Source: Mercenaria mercenaria | Taxonomy: Eukaryota; Mollusca; Bivalvia; Venerida; Veneridae | Reading direction: 5' to 3' | NCBI RefSeq assembly: GCF_021730395.1 | Contig: NC_069367.1 | Location: 10,414,501-10,478,500, forward strand | DNA: 64,000 bases | Part shown: positions 11,701 to 21,789 of the stretch, one piece after another | Position numbering within the stretch: position 1 is the stretch's first letter | Layout of the letters: each line of letters begins with the position of its first letter | Notes under the pieces: generated by a model | What the model saw: the letters and a program-made list of their open reading frames with translations, nothing else | Databases searched by the model: none | Told to the model about the DNA's origin: nothing | Made by a program: the position numbers and the translations under genes

Positions 11701-14700
11701 TCTTGGTCAGAATGTTACCCTCAATAAAATCTTGGATGAGTTTGATATTGGGTCATCTGGGATCAAAAACAAGGTCACCAGATCAAGTCAAAGGAAAAGC
11801 TTGTTAACACTGTAGAGGTCACATTTATGACTATATCTTCATGATACTTTGTCAGAATGTTAATTTTGATGATCTCAAGGTCCAGTTTGAATCTGGGTTA
11901 TGTAGGGTCAAAAACTAGGTCACTAGGTCAAATCAAAGGAAAAGCTAGTTAACACTCTAGAGGCCACATGTATGACCATATCTTAATGAAACTTGGTCGG
12001 AATGTTAATCTTGATGATCCATAGGTCAAGTTTAAATCTGGGTCAGGTGAGGTCAAAAACTAGGTCACCAGGTTAAATCAAAGGAAAAGCTTGTTAACAC
12101 TCTAGAGGTCACAATTTTGGCCCAATCTTAATGGAACTTGGTCAGAATGTTGCCCTCAATAAAGTCTTGGACGAGGTTGATATTGGGTCATCTGAGGCCA
12201 AAAAACTAGGCCATCAGGTCAAATCAAAGGAAAAGCATGTTAACACTGTAGAGGTCACATTTATGACTATGTCTTCATGAAACTTGGTCAGAATGTTAAT
12301 CTTGATGATCTCAAGGTCCAGTTTGAATCTGGGTCATGTAGGGTCAGAAACTAGGTCACTAGGTCAAATCAAAGGAAAAGCTGGTTAACACTGTAGAGGC
12401 CACATTTATGACCATATCTTAATGAAACTTGGTCAGAATGTTAATTTTGATGATCCATAGGTCAGATTCAGATCTGGGTCAGGTGGGATCAGAAACTAGG
12501 TCACCAGGTTAAATCAAAGGGAAAGCTTGTTAACACTCTAGAGGTCACAATTTTGGCCCAATCTTAATGAAACTTGGTCAGAATGTTACCCTCAATAAAA
12601 TCTTGGATGAGTCTGATATTGGGTCATCCGGGCTCAAAAACAAGGTCACCAGGTCAAATCAAAAGAAAAGCTTGTTAACACTGTAGTGGCCACATATATG
12701 ACCATATCTTAATGAAACTTGGTCAGAATGTTGATCTTGGTGATCTTTAGGTCAATAGGTCAGGTGTGCGATACAGGGCCTTCATGGCCCTTTCGTTTTC
12801 TAATACGATCCTTTTATGTTCTCTTTTCAAAACTAAGTGCATTGTATGAAGACAATAAGCAAATATTTATACGTAAAATTCTCGATTAACGATTTTGTTT
12901 TATTAATCGTATGTATTAATAGCCAGAAAATTTAAGCTAGCACATATAACTTTGCTTCTTTGAATGGTAGTTGACGTTATTCAGATAGTACTAGCATGTG
13001 ACATATTATAATATGAAATAAAACATATTCTTGCAGTTGCTCAGATCAGATATTGTCTGATTACGGACTGCCCAAATGAGCATTTAAGACACACACTTAT
13101 TATAATTGTTCCGAACATATTGGTATGCATACACTTTACATTGACTAAAATGGCCAATAAGAGAAAATTTCAAAATGAAAATTAACAGTAGGGGAGATAA
13201 AACAACACCTTGTGTCATTCCGAAACTACATTTTATTAAGAGTCATGGACAGCACCATGTAAAATGATCATATTTGTAATAAATTATTTTCAGTGATAAA
13301 TGTGGCCTACTGGGATTATTTCTTTGACGACTTGTCACATATACAAAAATATTACACAAGACAGCACCGAAAACACGCTACTGACGACAGTAAGTATAGT
13401 TGACCCAGGAGGATATATTTCAAACCAAGTATGGTTTTAAAGTGCTATGAAATCATTTTATCTCTTTGAAATAAAATTTCATGGTTTCATTAAAAAATGC
13501 AGGCCCTTTGGGACTTGATTTTGCGTTTTTCAAGAGTAAAAATAAAATAAAGGGGGAATTTACATGTTCGTTTTGGCCATCCTTATCACATACTGTTCCA
13601 AATTACAGTATGTCCGAAAATATTTGTGTTCGCTTGACTGGCTTGTGTTAATTTAGAAAAGTCAGTATTTCTAAAACTGCATAAATTACAGAATAGTTCC
13701 TTTCAAAAAGGCATTTCATTATACTTGATATTTATATCATCTTTCGTTACATAGAGATTTACTTTTAAGCTGATTGATAAACATATTATTTTTCCAGTAA
13801 GTCTTTGAACACTGATATTTAACGCCTAATAAGCATGTTGGTGTAAAACGTTACTGCGATAGCTGTAATTATAAACACTTGATGGAGAATCATTTTAATT
13901 CTGACAGAAACAGTTTTGTTCCATAAGGTCGGGGGTAACCATTTTACACTGGTGTACATTTTACAAGGGTATTTACGGTATTTACTCGGTCTAAGCTCCC
14001 AAGATTAAGTTTCAAACTTCAAAATTTAATGCTCTGTCATTTTATTAGCCCCAGTCCCTCCACCGCAACCACCACCAATGTTGATATTTATGAAGAAAAT
14101 CTGGATGAATGCAATACCTGGTCAGGACAAACTGGCGGACATAAAATTTCATTTTCCGCAGGTAATTATAGATTAGACTACATTTTTCTAAACGATTGAT
14201 TTATGTCGACGTTTGTGCTGCATTCGTGCATGTTTCACCGATTGCAATCCAGATTTGAAATGATGTTTGCCAGAACAAATAAAGAACGATTTTCGGAATG
14301 ATTTCGTTATTCTTAATAACGGTGTAATTTGCCACATAAATTTGATCAAAACAAATCGAACTGTTTTTTAAATTAAATATTGTAATTTGATGTAAAAAAA
14401 ATATCCTTATGTTTTAAAGCACTTAGGCCAACCATTTATCATTATGCAGGAAATGCCCAATTATTTGCGAGGATATCACAAGTGCTCTGCCGAGGAAGCT
14501 GTCAATCTCTCCTCGTTGTTGTTCAAAGCCAAATATGGAGAGGATAAGCAACCACTTGACAACCTGGGGTAAGTTTTATAGTCATTGTGGTAATTATTGC
14601 TGGTATTTTGAGATCATTGGATTAATTTAATGTTCTTTTGTACATATCCATGGAGTGTGTGCGAGTTTTATATTTTTATATCATAAAATTATCTGTTATT

Positions 14701-17700
14701 TTTCTAGATTGCTTTCTTTGCTTCCAAAACATATTCTTCCGTAACTGATAACTTTATATAGACATAAGCATATTATATTATTTCTTTAAAAAATCTTCTC
14801 TTTTTGATGCAAATGCGTCATGTCGACATACTTTATTATACTTATATTTTTTTTTTGTAATTTTCTGTCTCTTGCTCAACAAGATAAGTCTTTCTCAGTG
14901 TACAACGTTTCCTTTATCAGGGACCTCCTCACTCACTTAATACCAAAGTCAGTTTTCAAAGAAAAGACTCCTGACAAATGGAAAGAGGTAAGAAGAAAAT
15001 AATCATAATGTGGGATAAATGAAATAAGGAAAATATTATTATTACATACAAAATTGACAGAAAACCAAATTTAAGGTAGGTTATGATCTACATGCCGTTC
15101 ATCTAAAAAAAGCTACTTCATTTCTACGCGGATTCAAAAGAATACACATCGGCAATGTTTTTTGTACATTTTTTGCGAAAGTATACATCTTTATTGTTTA
15201 AGCGTTTTATGAAATGTATACCTATTTTATTGATTCACAAACAGGAGCTGCATGCTAGTATATCCAAGTTAAAGTTCCCTACAAAGGAGGACGGAAAAGT
15301 GGCATTTTTGAAATCCCTGCATAAATGGCCAACATACGGGTCGGTGTTTTTCGAAGTAAAGGTATGTATCTCCTCATTATATACCTTACTAAACTGAATT
15401 GAACAGAATCCTGTAACCCGGGCTAAATAACCAAGATTTAAGATTCAAGATTAATTTTCAATCAGGGCCAGCTATGGGCATCTGGTCATAACATAACACT
15501 AAATGTACTTACAAAACAAGCAACCAGTGTGATATGCATTAGTTACACTGAATGGGACGCAGCTGTGTGATGTGCAAGACACCATAAGTTTAATACATAT
15601 CAAATAGCTGAGAATAGAAGTACGTGTTAGTATTATGCCGTTCACAATGTATTTTTGTATCTTAAAAGTTTTTTGTTCATTAGATTGACAAATTTATGTA
15701 TATTAGAGCGTGTGTGATAGTAACGAGGGAGATATTTTGATAAACGGAAATGATTACGTTGACAAAGATAGTGGTACTCATCTCCTAAGAGATTAGAGGT
15801 GCACGTAAACCTCCATCTAATGACATAAAGCGAGCTGTTCAATGGTTATACACCTAATTTACATAAAGTGATAGCTAAACTGGAGAGAAACAAACTAAAA
15901 GACTATTTAAAACAAAACTGTTTTTATATACATGTACGATAATTCAAATACTTGGACATATTTTGTAGGTTGCTATTTCTTGTAAAAACTGATCCGTCAG
16001 TCTTGCTTTAACAATTGCTTTGAAACTATTGGTGGAAACAACATACTGATTCAACCAATAATAAGATAATCAATAACTTTTAACTGATGTTTAACAAATG
16101 TAATCCACATGTGTTATTTTCATTATTGTTTTCACTAAGACTATATCGTATAATACCTAACACATTTTCTCATTCTTGACCTACAACACTCTGCGCCAAT
16201 ATGAAATTATACACTTTATCTTCATTCAATTTGATAATGGGGTAACGCCAAGTTCAGCGAAAACCATACAGTTTGGCGTGATTTTCTTAAGTTTAAGAAC
16301 AACTTTACAAATTTTTAACTGAAACTGATTACAAATAGTACAATCCTTTATATCCCAGACTTCCGACCCAAATAATAGAATACGGGCTATCATAGCACCA
16401 ACAAGTGTTTTTTGATAACTAAAAATATAGCTTCCACGGCTTGTTCACCAAGTTTCTTCTTTGTTTTAGAAGAAATGCCATTTTAGTTAAACTGTACACC
16501 AAAATAAGAAAAGTCTTCAACAACCTCAAGGTTAAGTAAAAATTTGGGATATTTTTCAGGCCTCTTGTGCTGCCACTAAAAACTTGGCAGCTTTTACCTG
16601 TAAACACAATAATGATAACACCAAGGTAACACTCCGACGTAAACTATAATAGATCAATCAAAAATAGAAGAAAATAGACTAGGAGATAAATTTTCACCTT
16701 GTATTACACCAGAGTGATCATGACTAGAAAAAATAAGACATATTATTATCTGATTTAATACAAGATTTTGCTTTAGAATACATGTCAAGGATAATCTTTA
16801 ATCATTCCCATCTATATTATGTCTGTGTAATGTACGCCATAAGGCTACTCTACACACAGAATCAAACGCTTTCTTATAATCTACAAAAGAGCAATGCAGT
16901 TTCGTTTTCTTACAAATACATATCAGTAAGAAAATTTAGCGAACAATATGGTCTTCTGTACTATAAGAGTTTCGGAATCCTTCTTGCTCTTCACCTAACA
17001 AACCATTGAAGAGCTATTGCATACAATGCTATATAATATGGTTAAAGAAGGACGACAACTCAAGTTTGAATGAAGGAAGACAACTCAAGTTTGCATAATT
17101 ATTATTTTTGTACTAAGATACTTAAATATTTAAGCTGATGATTTTAATTCATGTTTATAGCAAAGAAGTACAAAGTCAATGCCAAAACATCTTCTTGTTG
17201 CTGTTAGTCACAATGGAGTGGGGCTGATAGATGCAAATACAAAGGTAAACAATTTTGTTTCTTGTTCATTTTCAATTTAACGTTTCTTCAAACATATTTG
17301 CAACCTTTCAAAACTCATAGTTATCAGATAAAGAGTGGTGTTTAGTAACATACGTGATTAGGTCTCTGACCCAAAAGGACGTGCGTTTTTCGTTGGATGC
17401 AATCGGCGTGTGAGCAAGATAAACAATTCCAGTTGTAGATTGAAATGAAATGGCAGATTTGATAATAGAAACTTACCTACAACCCAAGTCCGCAGACTAC
17501 ATTTTTTTCGATAACGATTTAACTAAAAGCCATACATATTGTACATGTTGATATATGTACATGTTGATATATTCGACTTGTGTTAGAAAGAGGATAAAAG
17601 CTCATTTAAAATACATTTACAATATATGCTATTTATGTTACAGGAAGTGATTGACATGTTTAGTTTCGACAAAGTTCCAAACTGGGCTTTCGACGACTAC

Positions 17701-18761
17701 TCGTTCACTCTAGTTATAGGAGAGGGCTCGAGTTTATCCAAACTGTATATGGAGACTACTGTGGTAAGCTAACATGTTATATAGATGTTTATCATGGAGG
17801 TGACCAACCCACGTGACTTCGTAATATCGTACACACGGGAAAGATCGCTCGATGCATATAACATTTTTAAGTAGAAATATGGCAAATTATTGTCAGTCAG
17901 AAATAACCCTAATATAACAGGGTGGCTAGCTCACGTGACTTTTTGATATTGTACATACGGAGGAAATCGCTCTATTCAGGTTTTTTTTTTCTTACACATG
18001 TATTTCCCTTATTACTTGGTAGACTTGATAGATTTACACAAAATAAAAAGTGTCGAAGACAGAAAAAACGAGCGTTTCAATGGCACAAAACAGCTGTCAC
18101 TCTTAACCAATATTGTCTTATAACACTGTGTGCCGCGCCATGACAAAACCAACATAGTGGCTTTGCGACCAGCATGACGAATTGTTTGAGAAAAATATCA
18201 AGAATTTTTGAAAGACACTTTGCAGTTAGGAAATCACTCATTTTCCTGTTGTTGACGCTTTTCATTTTATCAATTTTTTTTATCAAAATATGCCAAGTCT
18301 GCCAAGAAATAAGGGAAATATGAGAAAAATAACTTGAATCGAGAATTTTCCTCGTGTGTACGATGCCAAAAGGTTACGTGGTTTGGTCACCCTATTATAG
18401 TAGTGTTATTTTTAATTTGCTATTTCTGCAAGGTTTCTATTTAAACGTGTGTGTCATTTGGGAATTTCTTTTTAATTTCACCAGTCTTACTGTGTATTTT
18501 TCACATGTTTTATCTTCGTTTGTATTAAAAGTGTTTGAATTCTAGAAAACGATTTGTTTAACTAACTCTGCAAAACCTTGTAAAGAACAGTGCAGATCAC
18601 CCCTGACAGATTTCAGTTTTTACTTTATATATCAATATGTTATATTTTAGGGACACAACATGGACGACCTCATCATGACGTATGTGGGATACATAATGAA
18701 CACACAGATCAAGAAGAAACCTTCGTATGCCGGGATTGTCGTCGGCGAATCATTCGCGTGA
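5626..18761 (+). CDS. MYO7A: class VII unconventional myosin, 3' part (last ten exons)
   Basis: The gene encodes the C-terminal tail of a myosin VII motor. The ten exons are 5,626-5,731, 7,199-7,313, 13,294-13,389, 14,049-14,161, 14,450-14,568, 14,921-14,987, 15,245-15,361, 17,161-17,244, 17,644-17,763 and 18,651-18,761. All have GT-AG borders and mutually compatible phases, giving about 349 codons that make up the second FERM domain. Hallmarks recalled from animal myosin VIIa are an LRGYHKC segment, a KWPTYGSVFFEVK segment and a terminal MDDL segment. In animals this MyTH4-FERM tail binds partners such as USH1/harmonin-type scaffolds in actin-based protrusions. Motor, IQ and upstream tail exons lie outside the window. 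Molluscs may have several class VII paralogues, so the A-type symbol is approximate. Confidence 0.88.
5856..7039. mobile_element. non-autonomous hAT element in a myosin intron
   Basis: Ends are inverted: TAGGGCTGTCA at 5,856 and its complement ending at 7,039. Both are followed by subterminal ATCGAT/CGATAT-rich sequence that also pairs (5,868-5,950 against 6,945-7,025). A perfect 8-bp duplication CTATTTTT flanks it (5,848-5,855 and 7,040-7,047), the size made by hAT transposases. The 1.18-kb interior has no transposase; its short frames are not convincing. Confidence 0.85.
7199..7313 (+). CDS. myosin VII exon 2 of window
   Basis: Acceptor TTCTTGCAG, donor GTAAGA. It starts in phase 0 and reads 38 codons plus one base, including TIEVDANTRMCDIHHNIV and LKHSQEYGLFFGLKDK. 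This aligns to the ubiquitin-like F1 lobe of the FERM ('LLLKSSEGFSLFVK' in vertebrate myosin VIIa). Confidence 0.85.
8851..8909. repeat. short perfect-arm palindrome
   Basis: GATTTATTGACCTGGAAAAG is followed after about 20 bases by a near-perfect complement ending ...CCAGGTCGATAAATC. It could be a small foldback repeat; function unknown. Confidence 0.6.
9605..9875 (+). mobile_element. tRNA-derived SINE
   Basis: A tRNA-like head carries a B-box-like GGGTTCGAAACC (9,657-9,668). It is followed by a conserved body (AAGATGGCTTACGGAAGGTC, GTCTTCCCCCACCA, GTTGCCATATGACC, GTCGGTGTGACTC) and a short A/C-rich tail (about 9,840-9,870). The body matches the layout of common mollusc SINEs. It is degenerate and unlikely to be active. 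Confidence 0.7.
10935..11171. mobile_element. near-palindromic MITE, copy 1 (237 bp)
   Basis: It begins GAGCCGTGCCATG and ends with the complement, flanked by AT-rich sequence. Its arms contain AAAACCAACATAGTGG, GCGACCAGCATGGATCC and GCGCATCCGCGCAGTCTGG. The same family recurs at 59,521 and 60,660 with partial copies at 3,458 and 18,131. A run of codons inside reads like a protein (DPDQTARMRRLVWIHAG), but that reflects the repeat. Confidence 0.85.
11271..12803 (+). mobile_element. tandem-core element with hairpins at both ends
   Basis: The 5' end is a near-perfect hairpin AGCTCACCTGAGCA / TGCTCAAGGTGAGCT (11,271-11,304), followed by GTCCGTCGTCCGTCG repeats. There are ten tandem units of 145 bp, with GTTAAC starts at about 11,368, 11,513, 11,658, 11,803, 11,948, 12,093, 12,239, 12,384, 12,529 and 12,674. 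The 3' end has the hairpin AGGGCC-TTCAT-GGCCCT (12,775-12,791) and then ...TTTTCTAA. A 3' hairpin ~10 nt before CTAA suggests a Helitron-type end. Non-coding. Confidence 0.65.
13294..13389 (+). CDS. myosin VII exon 3 of window
   Basis: Acceptor ATTTTCAG, donor GTAAGT. Two bases complete a valine codon, then 31 codons plus one base follow, including INVAYWDYFFDDLSHIQKYY. It aligns to the 'KVISVPENDFFFDFVRHL' strand-helix segment of the myosin VIIa FERM F1/F2 junction. Confidence 0.85.
14049..14161 (+). CDS. myosin VII exon 4 of window
   Basis: Acceptor TTTATTAG, donor GTAATT. It reads TPVPPPQPPPML, then IFMKKIWMNAIPGQDKLAD and KFHFPQ. It corresponds to '[20 protein letters not shown]'. The VPPPQPPP run at the start looks like a lineage-specific linker between FERM lobes. 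Ends in phase 0. Confidence 0.85.
14450..14568 (+). CDS. myosin VII exon 5 of window
   Basis: Acceptor ATTATGCAG, donor GTAAGT. It encodes EMPNYLRGYHKCSAEEAVNL and KAKYGEDKQPLDNL, the F2 acyl-CoA-binding-like lobe. LRGYHKC is a strong class VII signature. Ends in phase 2. Confidence 0.9.
14921..14987 (+). CDS. myosin VII exon 6 of window
   Basis: Acceptor CTTTATCAG, donor GTAAGA. One base plus 22 codons: DLLTHLIPKSVFKEKTPDKW then KE, aligning to '[20 protein letters not shown]'. A nearby upstream acceptor (after 14,898) was rejected because it shifts the frame into an early stop. Confidence 0.82.
15245..15361 (+). CDS. myosin VII exon 7 of window
   Basis: Acceptor CACAAACAG, donor GTATGT. 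39 codons in phase 0, including KEDGKVAFLKSLHKWPTYGS and VFFEVK. It matches '[25 protein letters not shown]' closely and marks the end of the F2 lobe. Confidence 0.9.
15600..17030 (-). mobile_element. decayed LINE fragment in a myosin intron
   Basis: Minus-strand reading gives broken pieces of a non-LTR reverse transcriptase. GFRNSYSTEDHI and HCSFVDYKKAFDSV (about 16,990-16,870) correspond to RT motifs 2-3. IQGENLSP (about 16,690) corresponds to the RQGxxLSP motif. A GSEVWDIKDC...TPNCMVFAELG-like stretch lies at 16,200-16,380, and a C-terminal piece with RWRFT...HYLC lies at 15,650-15,840. Many stops and frame changes make it an old, dead insertion. Clade not resolved. Confidence 0.65.
17161..17244 (+). 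CDS. myosin VII exon 8 of window
   Basis: Acceptor GTTTATAG, donor GTAAAC. 28 codons in phase 0 with KHLLVAVSHNGVGLIDANTK, aligning to '[20 protein letters not shown]', the start of the PH-like F3 lobe. Confidence 0.88.
17644..17763 (+). CDS. myosin VII exon 9 of window
   Basis: Acceptor TGTTACAG, donor GTAAGC. 40 codons in phase 0, EVIDMFSFDKVPNWAFDDYS then FTLVIGEGSSLSKLYMETTV, aligning to '[25 protein letters not shown]...SKLLCETSL' in the F3 lobe. Confidence 0.88.
17882..18420. mobile_element. MITE with ~110-bp inverted termini, carrying a fragment of another MITE
   Basis: The left arm (17,882-17,985: GCAAATTATT, AATATAACAGGGTGGC, CACGTGACTTTTTGATA) pairs with the right arm (18,320-18,420). 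A 46-bp piece of the GAGCCGTGCC MITE family lies inside at 18,131-18,176. Just upstream, 17,805-17,860 repeats the arm once more (CCCACGTGACTTCGTAATATCG). Confidence 0.6.
18131..18176 (+). repeat. partial copy of the GAGCCGTGCC MITE
   Basis: Matches only the left arm of the family (GCCGCGCCATGACAAAACC through GCGACCAGCATG), truncated in mid-arm. Confidence 0.75.
18651..18761 (+). CDS. myosin VII terminal exon
   Basis: Acceptor TATTTTAG. 37 codons including the TGA stop: GHNMDDLIMTYVGYIMNTQI then a short basic/hydrophobic end (KKKPSYAGIVVGESFA). The family ends 'GYKMDDLLTSYISQML...', so the gene terminates where a myosin VII should. A longer open frame crosses this exon in another phase and is a shadow. 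Confidence 0.88.
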   Translation, partial: GHNMDDLIMTYVGYIMNTQIKKKPSYAGIVVGESFA

Positions 18762-20340
18762 AATGTAGACACATCCGGTACATGGAGATGGTCTTTATTT
18801 TCAGCGAGAGAGCAGGGATTATCTTACTTGGGTTTTTAAACAGTCCCCGGTGTCTGTTAGCAGAAAGCGTAGTACGAAATCCGAGGACTTATTGTGTATT
18901 GTCCGGTTTACGTGAAATTTTACGCTCCTGAAAATTCCTCAGGTTGAGTCGATTAAATCGACCGCTCAGCATTTAAGGGTAAAGTGTAGGACCATGAATT
19001 GTAGTCCCAGTATAGTCAAAATATATAAGGAGCAATCTTATAGAAACTTTAGCAATGCTTTGTAGATGAAAATGACATAAACAATATTATGAAGTGTGAA
19101 TGAGTAAATGTTCCAATGATACAGAACCTGTCATTTCTGATTAGTGTAATGTACACTGGTGTTTTATGTCTTTCTTGTGCTTATCATTGGTCTTATTATA
19201 GCTCATTTCAATGTTATCACATAAACGTATATATGGAGTTCACAGTTCATACACAGACTTTACATAATTGTATATGTGTATTCTATCAAACTATAATATT
19301 ATTTTGCGTTTTTCTTCCGCACACACATATACGGAATTGTTTTTTTTTCTATAGCTGCGTTTCAACGATTTTGTACATATGCAGTATATTGCAAAATTCT
19401 ACGTCCCCGACCCTCTCCCCAAACTCCCTCATCAGCGGATCCGTATCTCGTGATATTTGAAAATAAGATTTTCTATCCGCTCTTGGAAACTTGAGGCAAA
19501 CTTGGTCTAATGGTGGCAAAGAAAGAGTTTTGCAAAAATGTACAGTTGAAATTAGATATCTCGAAATTGCTTGCTGTCTCAAAGACATTTTCAAGTCCTG
19601 CCCAGAAATAAAGAGCACCAAATATCATTTTCAGTCAAATTTCGGTTATCTCGAAGATACGCTCGATCCCTTCGAGATATAACAAATTTCAACTGTATAT
19701 ATGTACAAAATCATTAAAACGAACCTATATACATTGCTCTTGTTTTAGTTGTGGATAAATTGTACACAGTAATTTGAAACTTATATTGGCTTGCATAATA
19801 TACAATATTTAATTCAATGTTCTATTTATCCATTTCATAAGGCGGTTTTACATTGATATCTCACTGAATAACAGACACTCAGTACCACCGATATAACACG
19901 TCATTATTTAGTGTCTCAGATTGTTAAATCATGGGCTGAACGGAGAGCTGGCGTATCTTCTACTTTATGTTACATGACTTACGTCATTTTATCGTTCAAC
20001 CCGCAAAACATCTCTATAATGTTTATATTCGTCTTTTTAGTCCCTATTTTTTGGGTAGTATCCTCTCTACATCTCTGGCATTTTTAACTTGACAATATTC
20101 ACTCAGATCCTGGTAGAGTGTATGAATTATATACAATATGTATGTAAAAATTATATATCTCACATAAACTTTATCAGACAATGTTGTCGTCCACATTTGT
20201 AAAACGTTTGTTATGTGTTATTTTCTATTTTTGTGCTATGCATTTTATACGAGACTTGTTGACTGTGCATGTAATTATCTTTCATGTTGAATCTGGAGAT
20301 AAAATCAAAATACTTACATTGAGCAATATACGTGTGTTGG
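18762..20340. other. 3' flank of the myosin gene, AT-rich
   Basis: Probably begins with the 3' UTR; no convincing poly(A) site was fixed. It contains the small palindrome at 19,541-19,697. Nothing else recognised. Confidence 0.4.
19541..19697. repeat. 157-bp palindromic repeat
   Basis: TACAGTTGAAATTAGATATCTCGAA at the left pairs imperfectly with the complement of TTCGAGATATAACAAATTTCAACTGTA at the right. Probably a short MITE of a TATCTCGAA-type family. Confidence 0.55.
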
Positions 20341-21188
20341 GTGGTATTGGTGTGTTGACACTGGCACCAGACAAGAAAGAAAATGTGACTCGTGCACGAT
20401 GGAGGTTAAATTATTTGTTGTTCAATTTGCATAGTACTCATTTGTCGGACTGAAAAATGTGCGACTGAAATGGGCTAAATTGCAAGTAAATTTCTACGTT
20501 TGGTACCACGGTTTTTATAGTATAGAAGTATTGTATAACATGTACAATAGCGGTGGTATTGGTGTGTTGACACTGGCACCAGACAAGAAATAAAATGTGA
20601 CTCGTGCACGATGGAGGTTAAATTATTTGTTGTTCAATTTGCATAGTACTCATTTGTCGGACAGAAAAATGTGCGACTGAAATGGGCTAAATTGCAAGTA
20701 AATTTCTACGTTTGGTACCACGGTTTTTATAGTATAGAAGTATTGTATAACATGTACAATAGCGGTGGTATTGGTGTGTTGACACTGGCACCAGACAAGA
20801 AATAAAATGTGACTCGTGCACGATGGAGGTTAAATTATTTGTTGTTCAATTTGCATAGTACTCATTTGTCGGACTGAAAAATGTGCGACTGAAATGGGCT
20901 AAATTGCAAGTAAATTTCTACGTTTGGTACCACGGTTTTTATAGTATAGAAGTATTGTATAACATGTACAATAGCGGTGGTATTGGTGTGTTGACACTGG
21001 CACCAGACAAGAAATAAAATGTGACTCGTGCACGATGGAGGTTAAATTACCTGTTGTTCAACTTGCATAGTACTCATTTGTCGGACAGAAAAATGTGCGA
21101 CTGAAATGGGCTAAATTGCAAGTAAATTTCTTCGTTGGGTACCACGGTTTTTATAGTACAGAAGTAGTGTATAACATGTACAATAACG
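20341..21188 (+). repeat. 212-bp tandem array, four copies
   Basis: Copies start at 20,341, 20,553, 20,765 and 20,977 with an exact 212-bp period and very few differences, the last being the most diverged. Each unit holds GACACTGGCACCAGAC, AATGTGACTCGTGCACGATGG and TGTATAACATGTACAAT. The array closes at 21,197-21,211 with an inverted CACTGGTGCCAGTG. The unit is homologous to the terminal part of the MITE at 41,729-42,615, so this is a tandemly amplified transposon end. Low divergence points to recent expansion. Confidence 0.85.
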
Positions 21189-21781
21189 TTTTTCTACACT
21201 GGTGCCAGTGGTTTAGGTTATGCACGTAGTCTATGACGTTGTTTTAAAGCAGTTACTGTGTTAATGTTTATGGCTGCCAAGTCTGAATGTTTGAATGTGC
21301 ATAGCAAGTGTGCAGAGCAAGTGGCATAACAAGGATGAAATATTTGCGGACTCCTCCGTTTTACATTAAGAAGCAGTTATTGACGTATAAAGATATCGTT
21401 ACGTCAACAGATCACTTGCAAATGTTTCCCATTTCGCTCACACCTAGAAAATTCTTACGTTCATAAGTGTTATAATGTACTGATTGTGTTGAAGATATGT
21501 TAAATGAAATATTAATATACATACATAAAGATATTATTTATTTACACAATTGTAATAAAGAATACATTTAAGCATTTCGTTTGTAGTCGTTTTATCAGTT
21601 CAGTTGACCACACTCAGAGCAAAACTTGCAAATACCTGCTTGTCATCAACTGATTTCTTTTCTAATACCACTTGTTCTGCCTGATCAATGATGGAATACA
21701 AAGCGATAATATATAGAATATATGACTGATACCGGTACCACACAATAATGTTTGCGTTAAGGAGAGCGCTTCAGTTTAGTG
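21189..21781. other. short flank between the 212-bp array and the Polinton
   Basis: No gene or strong repeat seen beyond the inverted CACTGG end at 21,197-21,211. The last ~30 bases look tRNA/SINE-like and continue beyond the Polinton at 38,315. Confidence 0.4.
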
Positions 21782-21789
21782 GCTATGGT
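21782..21789 (+). repeat. 8-bp direct repeat flanking the Polinton (left)
   Basis: GCTATGGT occurs immediately before the left terminal repeat and again at 38,315-38,322. The match can be stretched to 11 bp (GTGGCTATGGT) because the right end of the element happens to finish in GTG. Confidence 0.75.

Larger units (their letters stand above)
7314..13293 (+). other. 6-kb myosin intron packed with repeats
   Basis: Joins a phase-1 donor to a phase-1 acceptor. It contains a SINE (9,605-9,875), a short palindrome (8,851-8,909), a MITE (10,935-11,171) and a tandem-core element (11,271-12,803). About 7,500-7,980 carries sequence related to 5,400-5,580 (CCGGAGAATGC/CCGGAAAATGC, TTGCCGATTGTC), another unclassified interspersed repeat. 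No missing exon is needed, because the flanking exons join in frame. Confidence 0.7.

Noticed and set aside
18590-18931. 113-codon frame crossing the last myosin exon
   Set aside because: It is in another phase than the spliced myosin reading frame, which ends with the expected class VII tail.
20341-21188. CRISPR-like direct repeats
   Set aside because: Unit is 212 bp, contiguous, without spacers, in a eukaryotic genome; it is a tandem transposon end.
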